A DNA stretch of 38,855 bases, from positions 1-38,855 of the forward strand of contig UQOH01000011.1 in NCBI GenBank assembly GCA_900542625.1, written 5' to 3'. Below the pieces are notes generated by a model, which ran no database searches, was not told where the DNA came from, and saw only the letters and a list, made by a program, of their open reading frames with translations. Below are positions 8,917-17,213 of the stretch, one piece after another. Numbering within the stretch: position 1 is the stretch's first letter; each line of letters opens with the position of its first letter. Made by a program: the position numbers and the translations under genes. The stretch is from an uncultured Fusobacterium sp. GTDB taxonomy: Bacteria > Fusobacteriota > Fusobacteriia > Fusobacteriales > Fusobacteriaceae.

Positions 8917-10602
8917 TTATTTTATACTTTTAATTCTGATACCGTATTTTTCTTTACCCTTTATTGTAACCTTTTCAGGATAATATATAATATCAAACTT
9001 TTCTTTTGTATTTCTGTGCTCTATTTCATTAGACAGGTTGAAAGCGATAAAAGGATATTCTTTTCTATTTTTTTCTATTACACCATTAAAGTGTCTTCCT
9101 TCAACTCCGAATTTCTCTATATTTTTTATATATATTCCTCTGTCCATGAAAAGAGGCTGGTTGTTTTCCAATCCATATGGGGAAAGCATTTTTATATCTT
9201 CCAGAAGTTCCTCATTGACTTCATCTATTGAAAGTTCTAAATCAATATCAACAATTTCTTCTTCTCTCACTGTTTTAAGTTTATCTATTTCACCTGCAAA
9301 TCTTTCTTCTATCTCTTTAAGATTTCCAAGCTCTGCAATAAACCCTGCTGCCAGATCATGTCCTCCGAAACGAATAAGCTTATCTTCCATATCCTTAAAT
9401 ATGTTGAAAATATTTATGCCATTGCTGCTTCTGCAAGACGCCTTTCCTACTCCGTTTTTTATTGCAACCAATATTACCGGCACACCAAATTTTATGCTTA
9501 GTCTTGATGATACAACTCCAATTACACCTGGATGCCAGTTTTTAGAAGTCAGAAAAATATATGAAAAATCTTTTTTATAATTTCCTTTTTCCAGCATAAA
9601 CAAAGCTTCATCATAAATCTTTTTCTCAAGCCTTCTTCTTATTTTATTGGTTTTCTTCATCTCTTCGATAATATTATAAATTTTAAAGTCATCTTCTTCA
9701 ATAAAAAAGTCTGCCCCAATCTTAGAAACTCCTATTCTTCCAAGAGAGTTTATAAGGGGAGATATAAAATAACTTACATCAGTAGTATTTATATTCTTGT
9801 TTTGAAATTTCAAATATCTTATAAGATATACTAATCCTTTTACTTTCGTATTGCTTAGCGCCTCAAGTCCTTTGCTTATTATAACTCTGTTCTCATCTAT
9901 CATAGGCACAACATCAGCAACTGTTCCTATCATTACAATATCAAGATATTTGTATAATCTTTCCTGTGATATTCCCAGTTTCTGATATACTCCCTGGGCA
10001 AGCTTTAAAGCAACACCTGCACCTGAAAGATATTTAAACTTATAGTTCTCACTAAGTTTTGGATTGATTAAGATATATTCTTCATCAGATTTTTCTTTTG
10101 CAGATTTATGATGATCGGTAACAATAACATCAATTCCTATGCTTTGAGCATATCTGATATCCTCAATGGAATTTGCACCTGTATCGACAGTGATTACAAG
10201 CTTTCCGTTTCTCTCATCTATAAAATCTATTGTTCTTTTATCAAGACCATAGTTTTCTTCCATTCTGTTTGGAATATAATATCTTGTATCTATTCCAATC
10301 TCTCTGAAGACAAGAACCAGAAATGATGCTGCTGTGATACCGTCTACATCATAATCTCCATATATGAAAATCCTCTGTTTTTTATCTCTTTTTTCAATTA
10401 TCTTATTCACAGCCTCTTCCATTTTCTCAAAATCAAATGGATTTCTCAGCTGATCAACGCTAGGATTTAGAAATCTTTCCACATCTTTCTTTTCAACTAA
10501 ATTTTTATTTAATAAGAGCCTTGTCAATATCTTGGAAGTTTTCCAAGCATCTGCTTTTTCTGCTACAATGGAATCTGAAACATTATTGTTTTTCCATATC
10601 AT
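8917..10602 (-). CDS. recJ: Single-stranded-DNA-specific exonuclease RecJ
   Basis: 5'-3' single-strand DNA exonuclease of the DHH phosphoesterase superfamily, used in recombination and repair. Motifs seen are YGDYDVDGITAA (motif I), VDTG, the VTDHH motif, and a DHHA1-type domain with GGHDLAAGF. At 561 aa it is near normal length. It follows rbfA by 12 bp, at the 3' end of the rimP-nusA-infB-rbfA cluster. This attachment of a DNA-repair gene to a translation operon probably means simple co-transcription. Confidence 0.95.
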   Translation of the reverse strand: MIWKNNNVSDSIVAEKADAWKTSKILTRLLLNKNLVEKKDVERFLNPSVDQLRNPFDFEKMEEAVNKIIEKRDKKQRIFIYGDYDVDGITAASFLVLVFREIGIDTRYYIPNRMEENYGLDKRTIDFIDERNGKLVITVDTGANSIEDIRYAQSIGIDVIVTDHHKSAKEKSDEEYILINPKLSENYKFKYLSGAGVALKLAQGVYQKLGISQERLYKYLDIVMIGTVADVVPMIDENRVIISKGLEALSNTKVKGLVYLIRYLKFQNKNINTTDVSYFISPLINSLGRIGVSKIGADFFIEEDDFKIYNIIEEMKKTNKIRRRLEKKIYDEALFMLEKGNYKKDFSYIFLTSKNWHPGVIGVVSSRLSIKFGVPVILVAIKNGVGKASCRSSNGINIFNIFKDMEDKLIRFGGHDLAAGFIAELGNLKEIEERFAGEIDKLKTVREEEIVDIDLELSIDEVNEELLEDIKMLSPYGLENNQPLFMDRGIYIKNIEKFGVEGRHFNGVIEKNRKEYPFIAFNLSNEIEHRNTKEKFDIIYYPEKVTIKGKEKYGIRIKSIK

Positions 10603-10614
10603 AGCTTACCAGTC

Positions 10615-10980
10615 CTACTCTCCTTGCTGTTTCTTTATATCATCTAATATTTTAGATATTTTAACTGCATATTCTATTGAATCGTCTATTTTTATTCTCA
10701 TTTCAGGAATAAATCTAAGATCTAACTCTTCAGAAACTTTCTTTCTCAAGAATCCTCTTATTTCGTTAAGTCCCTCTTCAACTCTTGCTTTATTTACCTG
10801 TGCACCTTCCATAGAAAGAATTGTGAAATAAAGGTCAGCAAATTTAAGATCTTCTGTTACTCTTACTTTTGTAAGAGATACCATTCCCTTTACTTTTGGA
10901 TTTTTTACATCTTCAAATAAAGCTGTTGAAACAACTCTTAAGACTTCCTTTTCAATAGCTGCTAATCTTTGTTTTCTCAT
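10615..10980 (-). CDS. rbfA: 30S ribosome-binding factor RbfA
   Basis: KH-fold protein (121 aa) that binds the 30S subunit and helps mature the 16S rRNA 5' end. Recognisable features are the N-terminal RLAAIEKEVLRVVS helix, the central VSLTKVRVTEDLKFADLYF strand region, and LDLRFIPEMRIKIDDSIE. It sits 43 bp after infB and 12 bp before recJ; infB-rbfA linkage is conserved across bacteria. Confidence 0.95.
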   Translation of the reverse strand: MRKQRLAAIEKEVLRVVSTALFEDVKNPKVKGMVSLTKVRVTEDLKFADLYFTILSMEGAQVNKARVEEGLNEIRGFLRKKVSEELDLRFIPEMRIKIDDSIEYAVKISKILDDIKKQQGE

Positions 10981-11023
10981 TATGTTTTACCTCCCTCTGC
11001 ATAGAGAGCTGCAAATTTTTCTG

Positions 11024-13129
11024 TTATCTAAGAGTTCTTTTTACCTCTTGGATATCAAATGCTTCTACTATATCTCCTTCTTTAATATCATTAAAGTTTT
11101 CGATACCAAGTCCGCATTCCTGACCTGCAACAACCTCTTTAGCGTCGTCTTTGAATCTCTTAAGTGATGCAAGTTTTCCTTCATAAGTTACAACTCCATC
11201 TCTTACAATTCTGATGTTTGAATCTCTTCTTACTTTACCGTCTACAACCACACATCCGGCAACGTTTCCAACTTTTGCCACTTTAAATACTTTCTTAATC
11301 TCAATTCTTCCAAGATACATTTCTTTAAATTCAGGCTCAAGCATTCCTGTTAAGGCTTTTTCAATATCTTCTATAATTTGATAGATAATTGAAGATGTTC
11401 TGATTTCTATTCCAGAAACTTCTGCCTCTTTGATAGCTTTTGTAGTAGGTCTTACGTTAAATCCAATAATGATTGCCTGTGAAACCTCAGCAAGTTTAAT
11501 ATCGCTTTCTGTAATAGCTCCCGGAGCTGACTGAATGATATTAACTGCAACTTCGTTAGTAGAAAGTTTCATTAATGATTCTTTTAATGCTTGTGCAGAA
11601 CCTTTTGAATCTGCTCTTAAGATTAAGTTAAGTTCTTTTAGATTTTCATTGTCAAAGCTTTCTGACAGAGATTCAAGAGTGATAGTTTTCTTTCCTGATT
11701 CTCCCATTTTTCTTTCTTTTGCCATTTCTTCAACGATTCTTCTTGCGTGTTGTTCATTTTGAATAACATATATAGTATCCCCAGCTTCCGGAACACTGTT
11801 AAATCCTATTATCTCAATAGGCTGTGACATTTCTGCACTATTTACTCTTAAACCTTTATCGTCCATTAGAGCTCTTATTTTTCCATAAGATTCTCCGGCA
11901 ACGATAACGTCTCCTATTTTTACAGTTCCCTCTTGAACAAGAATGTCTGCAACCGGTCCAACTTTAGGGTCAAGTTTAGATTCAAGAACTACACCTTTTC
12001 CTCTTTTCTTAGGATTTGCTTTAAGCTCAAGAATTTCAGCTGTAATAAGGATTGTTTCAAGAAGTATATCAAGGTTGATTTTAGCTTTTGCTGATACTTC
12101 AACAAACTCTACATCTCCACCCCATTCAACAGATACTAATCCATGTTCCATTAACTCTTGTTTAACTCTCATTGGGTTAGCTTCTGGTTTATCTATTTTG
12201 TTTATTGCAACAATAATAGGTACATTTGCTGCTTTAGCGTGTGATATTGCTTCTATTGTCTGAGGCATTACACCATCATCTGCTGCTACAACAAGTATAG
12301 CTATATCTGTTACTTTAGCTCCTCTGGCTCTCATATCTGTGAACGCCTCGTGTCCAGGAGTATCTACGAATGTAATTTTTTTACCATTTTTAGTTACTTG
12401 GTAAGCTCCTATTTTTTGAGTGATTCCTCCAGCTTCTCCGGCAACTACTTCTGTTTTTCTGATTGCATCAAGAAGAGATGTTTTACCATGGTCAACGTGT
12501 CCCATGATTGTAATAACCGGTGCTCTTTCTTGTAAATCTGCTTCTTTGTCTTCTATTTCAAGAGCAAATTTATCTCCGAATGCAATTTCCTCTTCCTCTT
12601 CCTGCTCTACTAAAACATCATAATCAGCAGCTATCTCTTCAGCAAGTTCTGCATTGATAGGGCTGTTTATTGTTAACATTTGTCCTTTAAGGAATAATTT
12701 TTTAATAATTTCAGAACTGTTGATTTTTAATTTCTCAGCAAATTCTCCAAGAGTCATTTCTCCTCTCATTTTTATTATTTTTATTCCATCTTCTTCAACA
12801 ACTGTTCCTGTTTCAGTTTCTGCTTTTTTTACGAAGAAGTCTGTTCTTCTTCCTTTTTTCTTTTTCTTATTTTTGTCTTTTTTATTATCCAATACTATCT
12901 CTTTACTCTTTTCTTTTATTTTTGATTTCTTTTTCTTTTTTCCCGGTTTTTCATCATCTTCACCGGCTTTTTCATCTTTACTGAAGTGACTCTTTATTTT
13001 ATCAACTTGATCTTCTGATAAACCAGAAAGATGAGATGATACTTCTATTTCTAAGTCGCTTAACAGACTTAAAAATTCTTTATTTCCTATTTCGTATTTC
13101 TTAGCTAATTCATGAACTCTAACTTTCAT
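11024..13129 (-). CDS. infB: Translation initiation factor IF-2
   Basis: GTPase that delivers initiator tRNA to the 30S subunit. It has an N-terminal IF2N-like helix (residues 1-50), a lysine-rich low-complexity linker (about 55-95), a second IF2N domain (about 118-170), the G domain with G1 GHVDHGKT at 210-217, DTPGHE and NKIDK, then domains II, III and the fMet-tRNA-binding C2. At 701 aa it has a short N-terminal region. It follows ylxRQ by 23 bp within the nusA operon. Confidence 0.98.
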   Translation of the reverse strand: MKVRVHELAKKYEIGNKEFLSLLSDLEIEVSSHLSGLSEDQVDKIKSHFSKDEKAGEDDEKPGKKKKKSKIKEKSKEIVLDNKKDKNKKKKKGRRTDFFVKKAETETGTVVEEDGIKIIKMRGEMTLGEFAEKLKINSSEIIKKLFLKGQMLTINSPINAELAEEIAADYDVLVEQEEEEEIAFGDKFALEIEDKEADLQERAPVITIMGHVDHGKTSLLDAIRKTEVVAGEAGGITQKIGAYQVTKNGKKITFVDTPGHEAFTDMRARGAKVTDIAILVVAADDGVMPQTIEAISHAKAANVPIIVAINKIDKPEANPMRVKQELMEHGLVSVEWGGDVEFVEVSAKAKINLDILLETILITAEILELKANPKKRGKGVVLESKLDPKVGPVADILVQEGTVKIGDVIVAGESYGKIRALMDDKGLRVNSAEMSQPIEIIGFNSVPEAGDTIYVIQNEQHARRIVEEMAKERKMGESGKKTITLESLSESFDNENLKELNLILRADSKGSAQALKESLMKLSTNEVAVNIIQSAPGAITESDIKLAEVSQAIIIGFNVRPTTKAIKEAEVSGIEIRTSSIIYQIIEDIEKALTGMLEPEFKEMYLGRIEIKKVFKVAKVGNVAGCVVVDGKVRRDSNIRIVRDGVVTYEGKLASLKRFKDDAKEVVAGQECGLGIENFNDIKEGDIVEAFDIQEVKRTLR

Positions 13130-13152
13130 TAAAACTAAGCACCTCCCTTAAC

Positions 13153-13677
13153 TTACTCCATAAGTCCACGGGCTACCTTTTTATTTTTAACGGCAATAAC
13201 GTTAACTTCCTCTTTATTGAAAATATCTCCCAGCTCACTCTTTTTTCCATAATGCACATAAGGGATATTTTTCTCTTTTGCCTTAGCTATAAGACGTTTA
13301 TCATTTTTCTCGCTTATATCTTCAGCTATAATAATAAAATGGACTTTTTCAATCTCATCAAATATCATATTTATTCCAAAAACAAGCTCTTGAGAATTTT
13401 TCATTGCTTTTAAAATCTTAAGATAATCTTTCGTGTCTTTCTTAAGCAAGTTTAACATTTTAAGTAAATCTTCTATTTCCATTTTTATTTTCTTATGTTT
13501 TGACAGCCTGTTTATACATTCATGTGTCTTACATACATACTGCCCTCTGCTTTGTGCAGTCTGCTTTTCATCAAGAGTAAATTTTCCCTCTTCATCTTTT
13601 TCCACAATTCTGAATAAATCAGCTTTATTTTTTTTCTCTCTACAGATAACACACATTCTTTCAGAATTAGTCTTCAT
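13153..13677 (-). CDS. Fused YlxR (DUF448) - YlxQ (L7Ae-like) RNA-binding protein
   Basis: The N-terminal half is a YlxR/DUF448 domain (MCVICREKK, then SRGQYVCKTHECI). The C-terminal half, about 95 residues (MLNLLKKD...), looks like an L7Ae/YlxQ-type K-turn RNA-binding fold. In Bacillus these are two adjacent genes between nusA and infB; here they form one protein in the same position. The open frame reaches 13719, but the ATG at 13677 (RBS-like AGAGG, overlapping the nusA end by 11 bases) fits the YlxR N-terminus better and gives 174 aa. The biochemical role is not established by the sequence. Confidence 0.85.
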   Translation of the reverse strand: MKTNSERMCVICREKKNKADLFRIVEKDEEGKFTLDEKQTAQSRGQYVCKTHECINRLSKHKKIKMEIEDLLKMLNLLKKDTKDYLKILKAMKNSQELVFGINMIFDEIEKVHFIIIAEDISEKNDKRLIAKAKEKNIPYVHYGKKSELGDIFNKEEVNVIAVKNKKVARGLME

Positions 13678-14752
13678 TTTCCTCTTCTGTATGCTCCTCA
13701 GATTGTTTTGGCTCTTCATTAACTTTGATGTCTACTCTCATTCCAGTTAGTTTTGCAGCAAGTCTTGCATTTTGTCCATTTTTACCAATAGCAAGTGATA
13801 ATTGAGAAGGGTCAACAATTACTCTTGTTGTCGCTCCATCTTCTAATAATTCAACGCTGTTTACTTTAGCCGGGCTTAATACAGCAGAAACAAATTCTTC
13901 TATTGATTCTTTCCATTCTACTATATCAATTTTTTCTCCGTTTAGTTCGTCAACAATGTTTTTGATTCTTAGTCCTTTTTGTCCAATACAAGCTCCAACT
14001 GTATCTATGTTTTTGTCAGCAGAATATACAGCTATTTTAGCTCTTGAACCAGCTTCTCTTGCAACAGATTTTATTTCGATTAATCCGTCAGCAATTTCAG
14101 GAATTTCAAGTTCAAATAATTTTCTTAAAAGTCCCTCATTTTTTCTTGAAATAACAATTTTAGGGAATTTGTTAGTTTTTTCAACTTCAGCTACATAAAC
14201 TTTTATTCTTTCCCCTACTCTGTATATATCAGCAGGTGACTGCTCTACCATAGGAAGAATAGCCTCAGTTCCGTCAAATTCGATAAAGATGTTTTTCTTT
14301 TCATCGATTCTTCTGATAATTCCGTTTATGATATCTTTTTCTTTAACTTTAAATTTATCATAGATGTTTTGTCTTTCAGCTTCTCTTACTTTTTGGATAA
14401 CTATCTGTTTTCCGTTTTGGATAGCATTTCTTCTAAACTCTTCACAGTTAACTTCTATTTTTACGATATCTCCGATTTTTGCTCTTTTCTTAATTTCTCT
14501 TGCATCTTCAACAGAAATTTCAAGTGCAGCATCATATACATCATCAACAACTGTTTTTACTTCAAATACTCCGATTTCTCCTGTTTCTCTGTCAATCTCA
14601 ACTTCTACGTTTTCTTCTTCACCATAGTGTTTTTTATAAGCAGCAAGAAGAGCCTGTTCAACAGTTTCAAGTAAACTTTCTTTACTTATCCCTTTTTCTT
14701 TTTCTAATTCTTCTAATGCTTCTAAAAATATTTTTGCGTCTTTACCTTTCAT
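13667..14752 (-). CDS. nusA: Transcription termination/antitermination protein NusA
   Basis: RNA polymerase-associated elongation factor (361 aa). It has an N-terminal RNAP-binding domain, an S1 domain (INGIIRRIDEKKNIFIEF), and two KH domains, with the signatures GACIGQKGLRIKNI and LAIGKNGQNARLAAKL. It ends in a short acidic tail and lacks the extra acidic repeats of proteobacterial NusA, as in Firmicutes. A good RBS (AGGAGG) precedes the ATG. It is second in the operon after rimP (22-bp gap). The leader hairpin near 15300 suggests NusA may control its own operon. Confidence 0.97.
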   Translation of the reverse strand: MKGKDAKIFLEALEELEKEKGISKESLLETVEQALLAAYKKHYGEEENVEVEIDRETGEIGVFEVKTVVDDVYDAALEISVEDAREIKKRAKIGDIVKIEVNCEEFRRNAIQNGKQIVIQKVREAERQNIYDKFKVKEKDIINGIIRRIDEKKNIFIEFDGTEAILPMVEQSPADIYRVGERIKVYVAEVEKTNKFPKIVISRKNEGLLRKLFELEIPEIADGLIEIKSVAREAGSRAKIAVYSADKNIDTVGACIGQKGLRIKNIVDELNGEKIDIVEWKESIEEFVSAVLSPAKVNSVELLEDGATTRVIVDPSQLSLAIGKNGQNARLAAKLTGMRVDIKVNEEPKQSEEHTEEENED

Positions 14753-14774
14753 TAATTTTCCTCCTGATTAGGCA

Positions 14775-15251
14775 TTAAATATCCTTAAAGTCATAAACAA
14801 GGTTTGCTTTTCTAACCTCTTTAAAAGGTATCTCCATTTCTGTCCCGTCAACCTGCAGAAATAAAGTACTCTCTTCAAATCTTGATAATATTCCTTCAAA
14901 ATTTTTCTTTTCATTTATTTTATGTTTTAAACTTACTTTTACTTTAGAACCTGTAAATCTTATATAATCCTTTTCTTTCTTCAAAGGTCTTTCTACTCCC
15001 GGAGAAGAAATTTCCAAAAAGAATTTTTTATCAATAAGCTTATCTATATCATCTTCAACTGCCATACTTACTTTTGCACAGTCATCAAGTGATACATCTC
15101 CTTCAGGTTTTTCAATATAAATTCTTACATACCAATATCCGCCTTCCTGCAGATATTCAATGTCAACCAAATCAAGTTCCATTTCTTTCAGTACCGGCAA
15201 TACTACATTTTCAATTTTAACAATAATCTCTTCTGCTGCAGTTTCTTTCAT
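14775..15251 (-). CDS. rimP: Ribosome maturation factor RimP
   Basis: 30S assembly factor (158 aa). Typical motifs are LVDIEYLQEGGYWYVRIYIE, SLDDCAKVS and EISSPGVERPLKK, then an SH3-like C-terminal domain. It is the first gene of the rimP-nusA-ylxRQ-infB-rbfA-recJ cluster. The nearest ribosome binding site-like sequence (GAGGTG) is about 13 bases before the ATG, longer than usual, and no in-frame alternative start exists upstream because a stop lies there. Confidence 0.95.
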   Translation of the reverse strand: MKETAAEEIIVKIENVVLPVLKEMELDLVDIEYLQEGGYWYVRIYIEKPEGDVSLDDCAKVSMAVEDDIDKLIDKKFFLEISSPGVERPLKKEKDYIRFTGSKVKVSLKHKINEKKNFEGILSRFEESTLFLQVDGTEMEIPFKEVRKANLVYDFKDI

Positions 15252-15296
15252 ACTTATATATATTCACCTCTCTTTCATTTTCCTATTCTACGAATA

Positions 15297-15318
15297 AAGA
15301 GTGGGTTGCCCCACTCTT
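15297..15318 (-). promoter_or_regulatory. Terminator-like leader hairpin of the rimP-nusA operon (candidate NusA-dependent attenuator)
   Basis: On the minus strand AAGAGTGGG and CCCACTCTT form a perfect 9-bp stem around the tetraloop GCAA, followed by the interrupted U tract TTTATTCG. It lies about 20 bases after the predicted transcription start and about 45 bases before the rimP ATG. A weak U tract inside a nusA-operon leader is what a NusA-dependent attenuator would look like. In Bacillus subtilis the nusA operon is known to be autoregulated by NusA-dependent leader termination; applying that here is inference. Confidence 0.7.
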
Positions 15319-15346
15319 CCATGAACTAGTATGATTTATCATCATG

Positions 15347-15375
15347 ATTATATCATATGTATGTCAAAAAATCAA
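15347..15375 (-). promoter_or_regulatory. Predicted sigma70-type promoter of the rimP-nusA operon
   Basis: Read on the minus strand: TTGATT, a 17-base spacer, then a perfect TATAAT. Transcription would start near 15340, between the rubrerythrin terminator and the leader hairpin. Confidence 0.75.
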
Positions 15376-15422
15376 TGAAAAATATACTTCTTTCTTTGAA
15401 TTTAAAAGCATCTTCCTGTTAT

Positions 15423-15457
15423 AAAAAAAGCTGCTGCACTAAAAAATATGCAGCAGC
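15423..15457 (-). terminator. Rho-independent terminator after the reverse rubrerythrin gene
   Basis: On the minus strand GCTGCTGCA and TGCAGCAGC form a perfect 9-bp stem with a 10-base loop, followed by seven T residues. It begins about 22 bases past the rubrerythrin stop. Confidence 0.92.
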
Positions 15458-15479
15458 CAAACTTTTTATTAAATTTCTA

Positions 15480-16028
15480 TTATTTTCCGAAGTATCTGTT
15501 TAATAATCCAGTGAAAGCTTTTCCGTGTCTAGCTTCGTCTTTAGCCATTTCATGAACTGTATCGTGAATAGCGTCAAATCCTAACATTTTAGCTCTCTTA
15601 GCAATATCAAATTTACCTGCAGTTGCTCCGTATTCAGCTTCTACTCTTGCTTCTAGGTTTTCTTTAGTAGATGCACTTACACATTCTCCTAATAACTCAG
15701 CAAATTTTGCAGCGTGCTCAGCTTCTTCAAAAGCTATTCTTTTGTAAGCTTCAGCAACTTCTGGATATCCTTCTCTGTCAGCAACTCTTGACATAGCTAA
15801 GTACATACCAACTTCTGTACATTCTCCTTCAAAGTTTGCTCTTAATCCAGCGATTATTTCTTCATCACCACAAGCTAATCCTTCTCCAACAACGTGCTCA
15901 GTTGCCCAAACTTTTTCAGTTCCTTCAACTATTTCTTCCCATTTGTCTGGTCCAACACCACATACTGGACATTTTTCTGCACCTTCGTTTATAATTTCTC
16001 CACATACTTTACATCTAAATTTTTTCAT
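15480..16028 (-). CDS. Reverse rubrerythrin (rubredoxin domain at the N-terminus)
   Basis: Non-haem diiron protein that in anaerobes reduces hydrogen peroxide (and oxygen) with NAD(P)H-derived electrons. The first 30 residues form a rubredoxin-like Fe(SCys)4 site (C6, C9, C20, C23), followed by a ferritin-like four-helix domain with ligand motifs E102-x-x-H105 and E165-x-x-H168. In classical rubrerythrin the rubredoxin domain is C-terminal; here it is N-terminal, the reverse form known from clostridia. Length 182 aa. It has its own near-consensus promoter and terminator and lies downstream of an Fe-S type Rrf2 regulator that may control it. Confidence 0.93.
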   Translation of the reverse strand: MKKFRCKVCGEIINEGAEKCPVCGVGPDKWEEIVEGTEKVWATEHVVGEGLACGDEEIIAGLRANFEGECTEVGMYLAMSRVADREGYPEVAEAYKRIAFEEAEHAAKFAELLGECVSASTKENLEARVEAEYGATAGKFDIAKRAKMLGFDAIHDTVHEMAKDEARHGKAFTGLLNRYFGK

Positions 16029-16084
16029 AATTTCTATCCTCCAACTTTTAAAAAATAATTTGTAATCATTTCATTTATGAATTT

Positions 16085-16113
16085 ATTATAGCACCAAAAT
16101 TATATTTTGTCAA
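16085..16113 (-). promoter_or_regulatory. Strong promoter of the reverse rubrerythrin gene
   Basis: On the minus strand there is a perfect TTGACA, a 17-base spacer and a perfect TATAAT, with an extended TG motif (TGC before TATAAT). This is the closest match to consensus in the window. Such a strong promoter usually requires repression, consistent with the dyad over the -35 box. Confidence 0.88.
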
Positions 16114-16140
16114 CAAAATAAAATATTAAAATTATATTTT
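16096..16140. promoter_or_regulatory. Candidate operator sites: dyad plus 13-bp direct repeats at the rubrerythrin promoter
   Basis: The palindrome TATTTTGTCAACAAAATA (16103-16120) covers the -35 box. In addition AAAATTATATTTT occurs twice, at 16096-16108 and 16128-16140, spaced exactly 32 bp apart (about three helical turns). Either could be a binding site for the adjacent Rrf2 protein or another redox regulator. Confidence 0.5.
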
Positions 16141-16141
16141 T

Positions 16142-16597
16142 TTACTTTTCTTCCTTTTTCTCTTTTCTTTTTAAAGCTTTGCATATTTTTTCTTCTGATT
16201 TAACTAAATCTTCAAAGTTTACTGCTGCAAATTCATCAAATAATACTTTTTTGATTTTTACCATAGCACTGTGTATAGCACATTTTCCCTGCTTAAAAGT
16301 ACAGCTTTCAACATTTGCAACACAGTCTTTAAAATCCATAACTTCTATAACATTCATTACATCTAAAAGCGTAATATCTTTTCTGTCTTTGTTAAGAGTA
16401 AATCCTCCGCCGATACCTTTTTTAGACTCTATTATCTTCCCTTCTACCAGTCTTGTTAAAATTCTTTTTCCAAGATTTTTAGGAATTTCGTTTATCTCTA
16501 CTAATTGATCTCCGTTGTATCTTTTACCATCATTTTGATGTATGCTTAAAAACATAACAATTCTAAAAGCATAATCTGTTTCTTTTGTTATTTTCAT
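16142..16597 (-). CDS. Rrf2 family transcriptional regulator, probable Fe-S sensor
   Basis: Winged-helix DNA-binding protein (151 aa from the ATG at 16597). The N-terminus MKITKETDYAFRIVMFLS is typical of the family. Three cysteines with regular spacing (CVANVESC, then C after six more residues) resemble the Fe-S cluster ligands of IscR/NsrR-type members, so it may sense oxidative or nitrosative stress or iron-sulfur status. The open frame extends to a TTG at 16630, but GGGAG 8 bases before the ATG at 16597 supports the shorter start. The next gene downstream is reverse rubrerythrin. Regulation of that gene, or of itself, is inferred from position. Confidence 0.9.
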   Translation of the reverse strand: MKITKETDYAFRIVMFLSIHQNDGKRYNGDQLVEINEIPKNLGKRILTRLVEGKIIESKKGIGGGFTLNKDRKDITLLDVMNVIEVMDFKDCVANVESCTFKQGKCAIHSAMVKIKKVLFDEFAAVNFEDLVKSEEKICKALKRKEKKEEK

Positions 16598-16650
16598 CCT
16601 TTTTTCTCCCTTACTTTTAAAATTTATCAAATCTATTTATCTCTAATTTT

Positions 16651-16679
16651 AGTATACTATTTTAACCCTAAAAAGTAAA
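16651..16679 (-). promoter_or_regulatory. Predicted promoter of the Rrf2 gene
   Basis: On the minus strand: TTTACT, a 17-base spacer, TATACT, located about 55 bases before the ATG and after the terminator of the preceding gene. Confidence 0.6.
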
Positions 16680-16715
16680 ATATTTTATTTATATTTTTGT
16701 ATATTTTTCTCCAAT

Positions 16716-16746
16716 AAAAAAAGGTATCTTTTTTCAGGATACCTTT
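16716..16746 (-). terminator. Rho-independent terminator after the 145-aa unknown gene
   Basis: On the minus strand AAAGGTATC and GATACCTTT pair as a 9-bp stem with a 9-base loop, running into a T-rich tail. Confidence 0.85.
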
Positions 16747-16762
16747 AATTAACTTATATAAT

Positions 16763-17200
16763 TTATTTCATTTGCTTTAAAACTTCTCTGTATTGAGTTT
16801 TCATCATTTTAACAGTTACTTTTTTGATTAGATTGTACCATTTAAACTGCATTGCATCCATTTGCTTTAAAGTTTCTGATACTAATTTTTTTAAGAAATC
16901 GAACTCTTCGTAGCTAAGCTTTAATTCTGTTACAGTTTTATTTTCACAAGTTGCTTTTACATAATCGAAAAATGTAAGAACACCTTTTACCTGACTTTCA
17001 GAATATGCTTCTTCAAACTGTTTCTTTATATCTGTCATAAATCTTACTAAGAATTTTTTATGATTTTTTTCAAGTTTTACAGAATACTTTCTCTTACCCT
17101 TTCCTATTTTTTGCAGAGTACTCATCATTCCCATCATTGATGACATGTTGTTCATTTCCATAGGATTTAATTTCTCTGGATTCACTCTTTGACCTTTCAT
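16763..17200 (-). CDS. Conserved-looking hypothetical protein, 145 aa
   Basis: Family not recognised. The protein is lysine-rich with a methionine-rich N-terminal stretch (NPMEMNNMSSMMGMMS), then a mostly helical, charged body with no signal peptide, membrane segment or cysteine motif. It is 13 bp after tsaC and ends at a good terminator, so it is probably co-transcribed with tsaC. The RBS (GGAGG-like) just upstream and coding bias like its neighbours support it as real. Predicted to be cytoplasmic. Confidence 0.75.
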   Translation of the reverse strand: MKGQRVNPEKLNPMEMNNMSSMMGMMSTLQKIGKGKRKYSVKLEKNHKKFLVRFMTDIKKQFEEAYSESQVKGVLTFFDYVKATCENKTVTELKLSYEEFDFLKKLVSETLKQMDAMQFKWYNLIKKVTVKMMKTQYREVLKQMK

Positions 17201-17213
17201 TATAACCTCCGAA

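Noticed and set aside
9038..9580. 180-codon plus-strand open frame opposite recJ
   Set aside because: It is antisense to well-supported recJ motifs, is Ser/Leu/Phe-rich as expected for a shadow of AT-rich coding DNA, and has no convincing RBS.
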